This document shows, in pieces, positions 10,960 through 24,189 of a stretch of 64,000 nt of DNA (positions are counted from its first letter, which is position 1; every line of letters begins with the position of its first letter). The position numbers and the translations under genes were made by a program. Source of the DNA: Engraulis encrasicolus (taxonomy: Eukaryota > Chordata > Actinopteri > Clupeiformes > Engraulidae); contig NC_085872.1 of the NCBI RefSeq assembly GCF_034702125.1, forward strand, positions 34,320,088 through 34,384,087, read 5' to 3'. The notes below the pieces were generated by a model. It saw nothing but the letters and a program-made list of their open reading frames with translations. It was not told the origin of the DNA and searched no databases.

Positions 10960-13780
10960 CTTTGAGACCCTGGAAGGGACTAAAATCACACCAGTGGAGG
11001 TATAATACAGAGATGCTGCACAGAAAATGGAAGAAGGGAATGATGAGGAGCATGGGGGGAGGACAAGGAAGAAAGCAAGATGAAAAACACAGACAAAAAA
11101 AAGAATGAAGGGAGAGAAAAGAAAAAATCGAAAATTTCTCAAATCAAATAAATGACTGCAATTTTATTCTCAAATTTCGAACTACAATCGGATGACCTTT
11201 CATTAGGCTTCAAAAGCTACGTATAAAGGACTTGCTGATAGAATTTCTTCGGGGACGTCTTCTCGGCCCTATACTCTATACTAGTGTTTCTCAACGGGGG
11301 ACGTTGAGAAGGATACAGCTGAGTGGGGGCGGGGCTTAATTCCAATTGGGGTGCATTAGTCGATTTTATTTTTCAATACTAGGGGGACATTGGCAAGCTT
11401 ATGATGAGGTCATGGGGGTGTTGGGAGGCTCATGATGAGGTCGTTCATTCAAAAAAGAGAATCACCGCTCTATACTTTCACAGCGGCCACGGGGACGGCG
11501 GTCCCTCCCACTGCTATCGTTCCCTGCCCTGCATGCCGACAGGCCCCCGGGGTCACAGCTATGTGGACACCTGCAGCACAACCCCTCTGATCCCACTCTC
11601 CAAACACACAACGGCATTAGGGGAACGCTTTTAAAACGCTTTATTTGTTGCCTTTCAAAACCACCCTGCAAAAGCACAGCAGGGTGGTGGCTTGGCATTC
11701 CATGTATGTTTGTCAGAGAGGCTCAAAGCTATAGCTAGCTATACCTCAGCCCACTGCAGTCCAGGCAGACACTGTGTTGGAGCATGAGAGAAGAAGCGCT
11801 GGCTGCAGCTGTGTTTCTGCTGGGGAATTTAAGGCACATTATAGTTTGTCTGAATATCAAACTATAGCTCATGTTGACATCAACAACTTATGATAGAGAA
11901 CTTGCTAGATAAAGACAAAGCATGATATATTTTCAAATATTTCTCATACAGAAGCCGTGTAGTGTGTTATACAATGCCTTTGTGTGTTTTCTCCCACTTA
12001 GTACTTTGTAATGAATTGCACTGAGACACAGAGCTATCGTGACAGAAAAAAAACTGAGAACAAAAAGAAGGGAACCATGACATTCGCTACAGCCATGGTG
12101 CAGCAGCCATCCTCGCTTAGTGCTGTTGAATGTGTTCAACTGCAGCATTGTCTTTTTGTGCCTTACTGAATGTATTGGTTTAATGAAGCATAAAAATGAC
12201 ATTCATAAAGAGACATTCAAACCATGTGGCATTCGTCTGATGTTGTCCACGAGAAGCGTATACTGGTGATAGTCTACTTGTCATCAAATCCACAATGACA
12301 AAAAGATATAAGAGAGTCACTACTATGTAGAAATTACATAAAATGACAATAATATTCCAATTAAACGCCATGAAAAATGATCCATTCTCATTGGCATAAA
12401 TAGACATAATGGCTATGAAGAAGTGACAGGGTCTTTATTTGACGAGAGCCCATGGCATTTATCTGCTTATTGAAAAGCATTTGACCACAGCACCGCCCGA
12501 TAAGGCAGCCTGCCTGAGAGGGTAAAAAGCTGTGAAAAATTCAACTCACACCTTCCTCATTCATTCTAAATGAGCATCTAAATGTTTAGTCACGATGAGG
12601 ATATTTCATGGCCTTTCCCGTTAATTCTGACATGATGCACTAGGTTCACATTTCCATGGACGAAGGGCAATGGACACTGAGTCTCTCATAAACAGCCCAT
12701 TATTGTAACTAATAGTCTGAATTTTGCGGTTATAAACAAATGTCAGTGCAAGTACTTGTGGCATTTTATAACACTGGCATAAATGACACATAGAAAATAG
12801 TCACTTGTAACATCTAACACTTGTAGGACCAACAACCACACAAACAATTTATACAACAATACAGTAGTTTTACACAACTGATACACCCAGCACATCCCTT
12901 CGTAACTCCATTCAACAGCACACGCTAGCTTGCCTTTGAGCCTAGTAGCCACTTGCCCCAAAACATATTATGCTAGACCCATACATACCAACGCAACCTT
13001 GACCCTTTGGGAACACCAATTCTCAGTGAACACCATCAATCATCACGGACCGGGGTGCAAGGAAGGAAGGACGTATGTGTGCTACGAAGTGTAGAGAGAG
13101 AGAGAGAGAAAAGAGAGAGGGAGACGTAAAAGAAAGAGAGAGGAGGTAGAAGGAAGGATTAAAAATGACTGACTGGATCCCTGGAGGAGACGGAGATTTA
13201 CTGTGCTGTGCTGCTGAGGGATGGTGCGCTCCCTATGCAGTGACAGGGCTGCTGTAGATGTACAAACCTCCCTCCAGGCTGCAACTGCATCCCTCAATCT
13301 CGTGATGGGTTTGGAGATAAATCCTATGGCCTGTTTTGCAATTCATTCACATTAGACTTGAGATGCGATGGGAAAGCTACGATGCACTAGGACAGTTTGG
13401 TTACAGGAAGTGCACCTGTTTTGTGATGTGACAGACATTAAGGCTGTTTGTCATTGGAGTGTACTCATACATTCTAAACTGGATGAAGACTTTGACGGCG
13501 AGATCTTAACCTACTGAACCTGCCTTTGCCTTAAAATTCTACCCTCGCAAGAGACAAATTTGGCATCTCATTTTAAACCCTCTGGACTGTGGAGATCCTT
13601 TGCTTTGATTCAATGCAGGCTGTGTGACAAACCCCCAAACGTGCAGACAAAACATGCCGACAAAACATGCAGACAAAAATGCTGATTCTTTGGTCTGCAG
13701 AGCACACAATTATATGGGCTGTTTGGCTTAAAGAGGCACATCTTGATCCCTTGGTGAATGAGAACCCTCCTCTGATGTCG
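10960..13780. other. No gene recognised
   Basis: Noncoding; a GA-rich stretch at 13090-13150 and no clear transposon ends. Confidence 0.5.
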
Positions 13781-13785
13781 CCAGC

Positions 13786-13938
13786 CAGGGGTGTCGTACA
13801 GGGGGGTAAAGTGTGACTGAGTCACCATGGCCCCATGTATATAGGGGTCCCACACAGTATCTGAATGTAGATATGTCACTGGTGGGGTCCATTTGAGCTG
13901 ATTTTACATATGGCCCACAATTTGCTGCTACGCCCCTG
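13786..13938. mobile_element. hAT-like MITE, 153 bp
   Basis: Ends CAGGGGTGTCGTA and GCTACGCCCCTG, flanks TCGCCAGC and CCGCCAGC (7 of 8). It lies 61 bp before another MITE. Confidence 0.82.
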
Positions 13939-13999
13939 CCGCCAGCCCTTCATGTAGCTCATCCCCCACCCCACCCGACCTCCATCTACTCCCCAGGAG

Positions 14000-14197
14000 C
14001 AGGGTTGCCAGATGAGGCTTATGATTTCCAGCCCAAAAAATGCTCAAAACCCGCCTGTAAGCACTAAATCCCGCCCAATTCTATTGATTTCTATGGGCAA
14101 AATTGGGCGGGTTTTCCTGCAAAATGCCATTTTTACCCGCAGACGGCCATCCCAAACAGCCCAACTGGGCGGGAAACAGCCCAATCTGGCAACACTG
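14000..14197. mobile_element. hAT-like MITE, 198 bp, perfect 8-bp target duplication
   Basis: Ends CAGGGTTGCCAGAT and ATCTGGCAACACTG, flanked by CCCAGGAG on both sides. The interior has inverted GGCGGG/CCCGCC tracts. Confidence 0.92.
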
Positions 14198-14620
14198 CCC
14201 AGGAGGAGACCAGGGGATCGGTGGGATATCATCCACACAAGGCACCTGGTGGATATTTTAGCGCTGTGAATTCAGCACCTGCACAGAGCACTGCTGTGCC
14301 CCACTATGTATGCACAGTCGTGATAACAGGGCAGCCATTCAGTGGTAGCCAGTCCACTAGATCTGCTTCTTATTCTCCAGCTTGCATACTTTTTACACAC
14401 AAACGCTGGCAAAAACAAATCCAGACACAGTTGTGCGATGGGGAAAACTTTGAGCCTGAAGTTATGGCCTGGGCCGCGTCCATGTAGTAAAGGAATCCAT
14501 GATTATTAAGCGTGCACGTATGTGGCATTGACAGGGCACTCAGTTTCAGCAAGCTGTTCCTCCGAGGACCAAGACGAAAAATATTTCTCGATACCTGTGT
14601 GCTGCACATGAAGTCAAGTG

Positions 14621-14895
14621 AAAAAGTGAAAGCCCAACTGGGAAACTCCAACTCCCGTTGTCATTGTGACACAGCACACAAGTGAACACTGCACACTGCA
14701 CACAACGAAATTGCATTTATGTCTCACCCGTGCAAGGGGGCAGCCCCCAATGGCGCCCAAAAGAGACCTCAGTCATGGAGGAGGATGGGGTAGAGCACTG
14801 GTTATTTACTCCCCCGACATACCTGGCAAGTCGGGAGTCGAACTGGCAACCTTTGGGCTACACGCCTGATGCCCTAACCGCTTATCCATGACTGC
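14621..14895 (-). mobile_element. tRNA-derived SINE, family 1, internal deletion
   Basis: Same head and tail as the other copies but lacks the middle GAGCATGGTACCGTCCC segment (about 40 bp). Confidence 0.88.
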
Positions 14896-14899
14896 ACAT

Positions 14900-17719
14900 G
14901 CATTACTCCTCACAGCAAGCAATCAGGCTTCCCAATTCTTGCCATCATGACCACATATTTTACTATACCCAACACAGTCAGCTAAGTCCATTTCTTTATA
15001 TCGGCATCTACTTTGCAACAGGCCAACAGGATTTGTGACAGGCCAACGCTGGCACCACTCATTGCATGGACGATAATATTGGGAGGAGAAAGCAGCATAG
15101 AGATCCAGTGGGACTGGGGGTTGGTGCAAACCTCTCTTCTCCCAGGAGTCCATTCTTTCTTCTAGAAAACCTCCCCCTCTTATTCTCACTCGCTTCCCTC
15201 ATTTACTTACATGCCTCACCACCACAATCCTCATCTGAAAAGGTGGCCCCCGCATATACTTATCATCAGAACTAATACAGAGGAACATTTAAAGGGACCA
15301 CACAAGACTGTGCGTGGGCGGTATCAGTAGAAGATGAAGATGGAGCACGATTTAGAAAAACATATTGGCCTACTGATTCCATGCAGCTTGAAGCTCACTG
15401 ACCAAGTGAGTTATTCACATGGGTTGTCCTGCACCTGTACTTGTGTGAAATGTGTAGAATAAGACGTAACTGTACAAAAAAAATAAAGGATTTCAATTTA
15501 TATCGTCTCCAACAAATGGGCCATACACTGGCTCAGCATTCCATCCTTTATCAAGTTTTTGTGTGAATGAGTAGCTTGGCCACAATCTGACTGAGTTGTA
15601 ATGGGTCACTCTGAAAGTGTCCACTTCAAGTTGGAAGCAGACCAGCCAAAGACTAAACCTGATTAAGAGGAACCCAAATATGTGTGATTCTTATGAAGTC
15701 TCTGTTATGGATGAACCCTTATATAAAAGAAACACATCACATGATGAAAATGACAGCAGGGTGCTGATTATCTCTATGCCAAAAACTTGTCTAGTCTGAA
15801 GTAATGAAATATATCCATTTAAACACACGGCATAGGCTACAGCAGGCCCATAGGCTATAACAGACATCTCACGGTGATCCACAGAACCTACCTCAAAGGT
15901 ACCTTTATTTGTAGGCTATCATCAGCAGCCTTCAATGTTGACATTGTAAATGCGGTACCGATACAGTGTTCTACTGAATTAGCCATAACACATATAAACA
16001 AGGTTTAATTGCTTTTTAAGAAAGATCTATGACCTGGTCAAATATGCCGGACCATGAAATCGGCCAGAGGGACAATATATTTCCTTTCAGACAGAATCTG
16101 TCACCACACACAGCATTTAACAATAGCCGAGGATACTGTAGGCTTTCGTTGTTACCAGCGAAATGCACAATGGTGTATAAACCATATACCACACACATAT
16201 CAGTGTCGCGCGGTTGTAAGTTAAAACGTTTACAAATGTTTGTACCCGCAGGCTATCGGTGTGCCACACAACACAAATGCCCGTGAAACATGAGCACCGT
16301 TAGGCGCGACGAGAGCATTGCGCAGGGAGCCTCTATCTTAACAGTCTGCACGCGGGCTCACCTGGATTGTTTAATGCCCTCGGTTTATGTTCCGCGATCC
16401 GATTGAAATGCTGTCCTCCGTTTCTGAGCGCTGGGTGTAGAATCTTAGAAAGAAAGAGACGATATACTCCGGTTAACCTTTTGTGCATTAATCCCTTTCT
16501 CTGCTGCACCTGTCTCTCCCCAGGACAGATCCCGTGCGTTGCCGCGGCATCCTTGACACAAACTGACTATCGTTTTGTCTGATTTGAAGAGAGGTGCTGA
16601 ATGTTCTCCTCTGGCGACGCAGACACAATGTCCTTTAAAGACATTCAACCACTGCACACTGAATCCACAGACTGACTGCAGCTTCAGGACCCGTGCAGAT
16701 GCATGCAAAGTGAATACCAAGGATGAACGCTAGGTGTGGTTGAACGGCTTGAAAAGCTTCGCTGCTGCACTGAACCAAATCGAATGGTCACAAGATCTGC
16801 AAAATCGGTTCCATCCAGTGCTGATTTTATACGGCGTTCTTCTGAGAATCCTAGGGGATGGAAGCGCACGCCTTTAGTCTTATCTCTGTAGGTAGCAATG
16901 GGGACCTGTCTTCCCTAATTACGCCTCATTGTGTTTCTCATTTACAACTAACATTGCTAGTCAGTATTGCCTTTTATGAGATGCTGTGTGACAATCTGTA
17001 TGACGTATGCCAACAGTGAATGTTTTATTAGATTATGTGAGAGTGAGAAAAAAAAACAAGTCTAGGACACAAATGTATCACCCATGTGCACATGGCGCAC
17101 ACGCTCAAAATTTGTCTATGAATGCAGCCCAACTTGTAATTTCTACAGAAGTGAGTTTTGTAACTCAAAAAATAACTCATAAATAAAGACCTGAGATATG
17201 TTCACTCTTTAAATAGCCTATCCTACATAGGACTACAATTGTTAATCCAAATTATGTTGTCTTTGGAATGTGAATAATTCCTCACTGTGAACATGTCCCT
17301 ATGTATGTGTTATATGTGGTAAATTAATTAGAGAAGAATAGGTCTATTTTGAATAAAGGACAGTATAAACAGAGTACAAGTTTGAGTCACTATAGTGTTT
17401 CAGAACGTTTTGTAACCAATTTCCTTTGAAAGGTTGGGGAAGCACTCAGTGTAATAGAATGTGATCTATGTGACACTGCTGCCACCATGAGGTTGAAAAA
17501 TGCAGTAGTTAGTGAAAGATTTACAGCTGTGCGACATTTTACAGGCTTTGCGGCATGGAATTTCTGCATTTTATGCAACTTTGTTTTTCAAATATTTGGA
17601 TGATCATAGGGTAGCCCACCTGTAGTTGCAAACCAAGTTACCCATTGTGTTTAGACCTGTGTTGAGTGGTAAACCTTAAATTTAGAAATAGATGACAAAA
17701 CTTGGATTGTGTCATTGTA
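14900..17719. other. Mostly unannotated stretch around the CpG patch
   Basis: Apart from the CpG-rich interval at 16.2-16.65 kb nothing was recognised. The CpG patch makes a regulatory role more likely here than elsewhere in the left third. Confidence 0.4.
16200..16650 (-). promoter_or_regulatory. CpG-rich patch with a candidate minus-strand first-exon donor
   Basis: CpG dinucleotides are far denser here than in neighbouring sequence (clusters near 16205, 16300, 16350, 16395 and 16540). On the minus strand a good donor, CAG followed by GTGAGC, ends a potential exon at 16362. No ATG-led frame runs into it, so a noncoding first exon of a gene transcribed leftward out of the window is the best reading. 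A chance CpG cluster is the alternative. Confidence 0.4.
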
Positions 17720-19166
17720 CTAACCCCAACTCCGATGAAGTTGGGACGTTTGGTAAACAGTGAATAAAATCAAAATGCTCTCATTTTCAAAACATTCAAT
17801 CTATTCATTAGATGGAGAATAGTGAAAAGACAACATATTAAGTGTTAAAACCGAGAAAAAATATTGTTTTGGGGGACATATGTACTCATTTCTAATTTGA
17901 TAAATCCAACACGTCTCAAAAGAGTTGGGACGGGGATCAGTGAAATTTAGTAAACATCCAAATAAGATAAAACAACAAAGAAGAACATTTCAAAATGAAT
18001 TGTACTGACGGACAATATAGGTGTCCAGGTATAAGATCATCACAGAGAGGCTGCGTCACTCAGAATTAAAGATGCAAAGGGAATAATTACCATAGTTATT
18101 ACATACATTTTTGAATTCCCTTTGATTTACCACGATTGAGTGTATATAAGACATATTTTTGTTAATAAAATCATTGTATAGGTTCATGACATCATGAAAT
18201 ATATATTGGCTGTAGTCTCACTCTAATTCCTGGAGTGCTAGAGCTATTGAAAATTGACCATATTAAGAATGCTTAATGCATGAAAATGACACAGGGGTTT
18301 AACATTCTCCTAAGCACCTGAGCTCACTTGAAATAGACCCAGAAGACATGAGAAACTGTCCTTTGCTTACAGAAGTCAGCAGAAGTTGTAGAAGTCCATT
18401 CTTTTTGACAATAATAGAGCATTGCACATCCTGTGCTACAGTGAAAATGGACCATCCAACTTGTGTTAGTGCTAGCTTCAAAAGTCAGCCTCCATGATGG
18501 CATGCGGATGCAGTAGTGCATTGGTTAAGATGTTCTCACTCATCTGTAGAGTCAAATACAGTGCTGAATGGTATAAATGGGTTTTAAACAGCATGAAAAG
18601 CCACTCATGCATTATATTTTGAAGGGAGATCTTCGATTACTGCCACATAGTAAGGTCAAATTGCATTCTCTACTATGTTTTAACAGTTTGGCTCCATCAT
18701 AAGGACCAGCATGTGATAAAATGGTGGGTTTTTGGTCAAGACCTGTCACACTGTAAGCACTACAGAAAGGAAAACATTGCAAAACATGACAAGGAATACA
18801 CCCACCATTTAAGCTGGTGAAATCATGTCCAAGATAGGAATTAACACTGTTTTTTATATAAAATCATCTCATCGGTTAATGTATTTAACTGTTAAGTGTT
18901 GTCTTTTGTTTTGTTTTTAGTCTTCCTCGACATTTGCTGCCATTTATTGTCCCCGTCCCAACTCTTTTGAGACGTGTTGGATTTATCAAATTAGAAATGA
19001 GTACATATGTCCCCCAAAACAATATTTTTTCTCGATTTTAACACTTAATATGTTGTCTTTTCACTATTCTCCATCTAATGAATAGATTGAGTGTTTTGAA
19101 AATGATAGCATTTTGATTTTATTCACTGTTTACCAAACGTCCCAACTTCATCGGAGTTGGGGTTAG
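17720..19166. mobile_element. Tc1/mariner-like element with about 220-bp inverted repeats
   Basis: Left arm 17720-17940 and right arm 18945-19166 are inverted copies starting CTAACCCCAACTCCGATGAAG, flanked by TA on each side. The 1-kb interior has no frame above 72 codons and only scattered stop-ridden similarity to fish Tc1-like transposases, so the copy is dead or non-autonomous. It resembles a common fish family with CAACCCCAATTCC-type ends (from memory). Confidence 0.85.
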
Positions 19167-20084
19167 TAGGATTAATTTGTTCAATGCAGCTAAATTGATT
19201 TAAAAAACCTTAAGACCGGCTTCAACAAAAAAGGTTAAAGTGTTAGGTGAATATAATCAGGCCCCATTTGCAAACAAAGGCACCACAGCCTACCTGTCAT
19301 AAATAGGCCTATGTTCAACTTAGAACACGGCCCCCGTCGTGCAAATGGATCTCTGTGTGTGAATGGTCACCTCTGTGTTTGTTTCATTGTCATGTTGACT
19401 AAAACAAGACTAATCAAATAGCACTGAGCGGAATCGGAAGAGACATTTAATTCCTGTAGTGGATTAACAAAATCAAGACGGAAAATGAACAGAATACTAA
19501 CCCTGTCAGTGGGAGGGAAATGGTAACTGGTTGGCTTTGGCTTGACTCCTTTTTCAGGACCAAAAGTGTTTTGGGGGATTGGCATCTTGCGAGATATTGG
19601 ACTAATTTGGGGTCAGATATAGGCTGCGCTCAGTGTCATAATAAAGCCTTTCTGATCATCACTATACTTCTTTTTTTTTTTTTTTCAAATTTCAAATTTC
19701 TTTATTAGAGGATGGCCTGTTGAGATGGGCATCTCGTTTGATTTGATTTTCTCGCTTGATTTTATTTTCTCCTGTAACCCCTTAGCACAGAGCCTATGTT
19801 ATAAACTTACACTCCCCAAAATTGCAATGGCTGTCTTAATCTGTTACTTAAGGCTCTTGATACAGTCAGCATTGTTGTTATGATTTGAGTAATTTCAGCA
19901 AACTGACTAGGCCGGCTGCGACCCCATCTGCAGTGTGAAGCTACTTGAAAAATGTCCATGCTCATATTTCTATAAATATATCGATAATGAACACAATTCA
20001 CACCCATCTCTGCAGTAGCACTTGAAGTAGGCTATTGTCAGTGCCTCAAAACCTACAACCTGTCAGTTGGATCCACTACCATCT

Positions 20085-21895
20085 AGTCTGTTAAAAAAGT
20101 GTTCCCATCTTATCTAGCTCCTTTCTCTCCATTATCAATATATATCTCTCAACGGGCACTGTTCCAGCCACCTTCAAGTCAACAGTTATCAAGCAGCCAT
20201 TACTTAAAAAGCCACATTTAGACCCACAAAGGCTGCAAAATTATAGACCAGTGTCCAATCTTCCTTTTATGTCCAAGGTTCTTGAACGGATAGTTGAAGA
20301 TCAACTCACCTCACATCTGACCCAAAACAACCTTTTTGATGAATTTCAGTCTGGCTTTCGATCTGGGCATTCCACAGAATCTGCCCTGATCAGAGTCACA
20401 AATGACCTGTTACTTGCAAATGACTCTGGCCAAGCATTCTTCTCCTTCTTCATTTAAGTGCAGCGTTTGACACTATTGATCTCACTGTACTCTTAAGCCG
20501 CCTGACACATATTGGCCTCCAAGGTGCTGCCCTCTCCTGGTTTCAGTCGTACTTGTCAAATGGGACCCAGTGTGTGGTCATTAACAATGATAATTCTGTC
20601 TTAAATTTGGTTAGGTGTGGTGTACCCCAAGGGTCAGTTCTTGGCCCTATGCTGTTCTCTATCTATATGATACGCTTGGGTGAAATTATCAGAAAATGTG
20701 GTATCAGCTTTGATTGTTATACAGATGATACTCCATTGTATGTCCCTGTTCTGCAAAACTCAGATGCACTTCCTCAAGTTACAAGCATGTGTGTCAGAAA
20801 TCAAGAAATAGATGTGTTTGAATTTCCTCATGCTTAATGCTGACAAAACAGAGCTCCTCACTGTAAGACCACTTAAATGTAACTATCTTCCTGAGCATCT
20901 GTCTCTAACCTTTGAGAACTGCACCATCATTGAGAACAAAGTTGTTAAAAACATTGGCGTCCTCTTTGATGCAAACCTAACTTTTCAGCCCTATCAAGAC
21001 AGTAACAATATAGTCCTAAGCCTTTTATCATCTATCCAACATTGAAAAATTTAGACCTACAGTATGTTGTGATGCTGAAACACTAATTCATGCATTTGTT
21101 ACATCTAGATTGGACTACTGCAATTCAACATTTTCTGGCCTTCCATCTAGCACTACAAGTAGGCTTCAGCTAGTGCAAAATGCTGCAGCAAGGGTATTAA
21201 CAAGGACCAAGAAATTTGAACATATTTCACCATTCCTAGCCTCTCTCCATTGGTTGCCTGTTCACTTAAGAGCAGACTTTAAAATCTTGCTGCTCACGTA
21301 CAAAGCCCTACACAGCCTAGCGCACTTATTTGTCCGAGCTGCTCACACCCTACATTCCAGCTCGGTCCCCGCGGTCCATGCATGCTGGACTCCTGTCTAT
21401 CCCTGTGGTGCGGAAGAAGTCAGCTGGCCACAGGGCTTTTGCCTTCCGCGTACCCACATTATGCAACAATCTTCATCTTAATGTTAGGCAGACAGGCTCT
21501 ATTGGGATCTTTAAATCCAGATTAAAAACATTTTTGTTTTCACCCCATTTTGATAGGCTCTGCAATGCATTGGTCTTTTGTTAATAATTTTGTCTTAGGC
21601 TCCTATTTCTATTCTTTTTTTGTTCTTTGTTTCTTTTTCACCCATACTTTTTTTTGTATTAAACTTGTTTAAATTACCATAGCCTACTTGTTGATTATTT
21701 CCCCATCATTTTTATTTTCCTCATCATTGTCTTTTATTATCTTTTACAGTTAATTCATTATTTTATTTTATTTTTTATTTTTTACAGTGTTTTGAGACCA
21801 TATTGTATGGTGATACTGCACTTTAAGAAATAAATATTATGATTATTATTATTATTATGATTATTATTATGATTATGATTATTATTATTATTATG
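20085..21895 (+). mobile_element. 5'-truncated L2/CR1-like LINE
   Basis: Broken reverse transcriptase pieces in order: NYRPVSNLPFMSKVLERIVE, FDEFQSGFRSGHSTESAL, FDTIDLTVLLSRL, GVPQGSVLGPMLFSIYM, then CYTDDTPLYV in place of the YADD box. The C-terminal block DYCNSTFSGLPSSTTSRLQL, VQNAAARVLTRT and LHWLPV is typical of L2-like elements. At least three frameshifts and internal stops break it. It ends in an ATT/ATG-rich microsatellite tail (21836-21895), as L2 elements do. Confidence 0.88.
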
Positions 21896-21912
21896 TATGG
21901 ATGCATATATAA

Positions 21913-22152
21913 TTGAAGAGTTCAGATGCAAAACCCCCTAACTCCATTTCTGAAGACCTGCACTTCTATATTTTTAGAGAACCCTGCTGTTGGTTTGGTT
22001 TACATTTATGTACTTGATTATACATATAAATAGTTATATTACACAAATAAGATTAAAAAATATCCAATTTTGATAGTTTTGTATTAAATAAAAATGAATT
22101 AAGATTATTTTTTGAAAAGGCACATAGGGGGTTTTGCATCTGAACTCTTCAA
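21913..22152. mobile_element. MITE with 28-bp perfect terminal repeats
   Basis: Terminal inverted repeats of 28 bp (start TTGAAGAGTTCAGATGC) are identical, flanked by ATATATAA on both sides. It sits 17 bp after the LINE tail. The perfect ends suggest a young insertion. Confidence 0.93.
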
Positions 22153-23499
22153 ATATATAATTTTCACATAACATTTCTCATAGCACTTTCCTCTCTTGCA
22201 TTTCATTCATAGAGCGTGTGTTCTCTTGGTCTAGCAGTTGAAATTCCAATTGAAATTTCAATGATTTTTGAGAGCTTCTATTAACATTTCCTAATCAATT
22301 GGAAGTATTTACAAGAAGGATATATTCTGAAAGGGTATACTAATTCCAATTGGATGCACACCAATAAAAGCTGTGTATAAAAGCATCAAGGGGTGGCTAA
22401 ACATAAAGAATACACCTTTTGTGAGAAATAAAGAGACTATGTATTTGATACTGTCAGATGGAAGGGTGCCATAAAGATATCCTAGCTGGTTTCAACAAAC
22501 AGATACATGCAAACTACTGAAAATAAAGAGGCCTTATCTGTGTGTAACATGTGGTAAGGAGTTAATTGCCTCATTAGTCACAACGTCATATGCAGACTTG
22601 GAGTCCAGGGACATCAGATGTGGATAAGTGACCATTGCACGTTGCCGTTCACAGGCAGTATGTAGGGCAAAGTAGAATCAGTATCAATCAGAAAAAAACT
22701 ACCGGTAAGTTGCCATGTCCACTTATGTTGTTAGAGTGATATGAGTAGGCCTACTATATGATAGTGATTTTATGCATTTTATGTACCGGTATTTGTGTAT
22801 CTTTCACACATGAACAAGTGTAACGGAGGCCAACTAGCAGAGTGTGGCATGGAATGTTAGTAAACCTCCCTCCTGATGTCTCATACAGTATCGGTAGCGT
22901 TGGGCTATCGGACTGGTCCTTTAACTCAGCGATATCGTGCTGTGACTCCCATACCTGAACCGATGTGTTGACTAGGAGGTGGCGAGTTCGTGGCCCCGAG
23001 GGGGATGGACTGCACGGGAACACTTCGGTTACACAAACACAATGGTGTGTTTTGACAAAATTGATACTGCCTTTTGGCTTTGTAGGGAATAGTTGACCTG
23101 ATTTTGCATGATTTGTAGTACAATACACTTTAATAATTAAAGTGACTTTAGCTCATTGGTGGAAATCCAAAGAAATGGCAAGTATGTGGGAAGAGAAGAA
23201 GAAATGTAGGAGAAATGGGTCCTTGAGCAGCACCAGACCAGTGGATCCTTGGGGGCCTAACCTATCAGTGCACCACATGTAGGTATGCATAGCCAGAGGT
23301 GGGCTTTTAATCAAGAGTCCTTTTATATGATTCACTGGCCAGGTAATAAAACAATGAAGTTTGCCCACTCTTTCACCTCTAATTCAGATAGCTTCAGAAA
23401 TACCAAAAACTAGAGGGAATTGGCAGTAAATATGGCTTCCTTTAGACCTATCTTGGCCCAACACAGCATAACTGGCCAGTATTACCCTTAAACTGAAGA

Positions 23500-23596
23500 G
23501 AGCATTACTCCCCTCACCAACCTGGCGGGTCGGGAGTCGAACTTGCAACCTTTGGGCTACAAGCCTGATGGCCTAACCGCTTACCCATGACTACCC
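23500..23596 (-). mobile_element. tRNA-derived SINE, family 1, head fragment
   Basis: Only the tRNA-like head remains (box B on minus GGTTCGA equivalent at 23535); a (TGTA)n microsatellite starts just beyond its edge. Confidence 0.8.
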
Positions 23597-23621
23597 TGTA
23601 TGTACAATGTATGTACTATGT

Positions 23622-23698
23622 ACTGTATGTATGTATGTATGTATGTATGTATGTATGTATGTATGTATGTATGTATGTATGTATGTATGTATGTATGT
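23622..23698 (+). repeat. (TGTA)n microsatellite
   Basis: About 19 perfect tetranucleotide units next to a truncated SINE head. Confidence 0.98.
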
Positions 23699-23809
23699 TC
23701 ACTGCATATGAACACCAAAACAATGCAATGCAACTCCAAGTCAATCATACTTCTATGATACCAGCCTGTGACGTTAGGGAGCAACTCACTGTGAATCCAT
23801 TTGGCCTAC

Positions 23810-24179
23810 TAGGGCTGCACAATTAATCGAAAAATAATCAAAATCGTGATAAAATGGTGAAATCGAACTCATGATCTTAATCGTGATTTAATCGTGGCAA
23901 TAGTGACCTACTTTTGAGAGCGTCCTTGAAGCCAGAACATTCTGACAGGCTGGTGTTTCTGGCCAGAAATCTGTCCACTTAAGTTTCATGCTATTGCCTT
24001 TACATAATTATTACAATTCATTTTATTTTGCTCATCCCGTATGCAATTCATTTTTGGTTATATTTCATCTTGTTATAATTTTCAAAAAAATCTGCAAAAA
24101 TCAATAATCGTGATTAGTAATCGTGATTATGATTTTGACCAAAATAATCGTGACTTTTTTCCGTAATCGTGCAGCCCTA
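23810..24179. mobile_element. hAT-like MITE with perfect 8-bp target duplication
   Basis: Ends TAGGGCTGCACAATTA and TAATCGTGCAGCCCTA, flanked by TGGCCTAC on both sides. Many AATCGTGAT motifs inside. Confidence 0.92.
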
Positions 24180-24189
24180 TGGCCTACTG

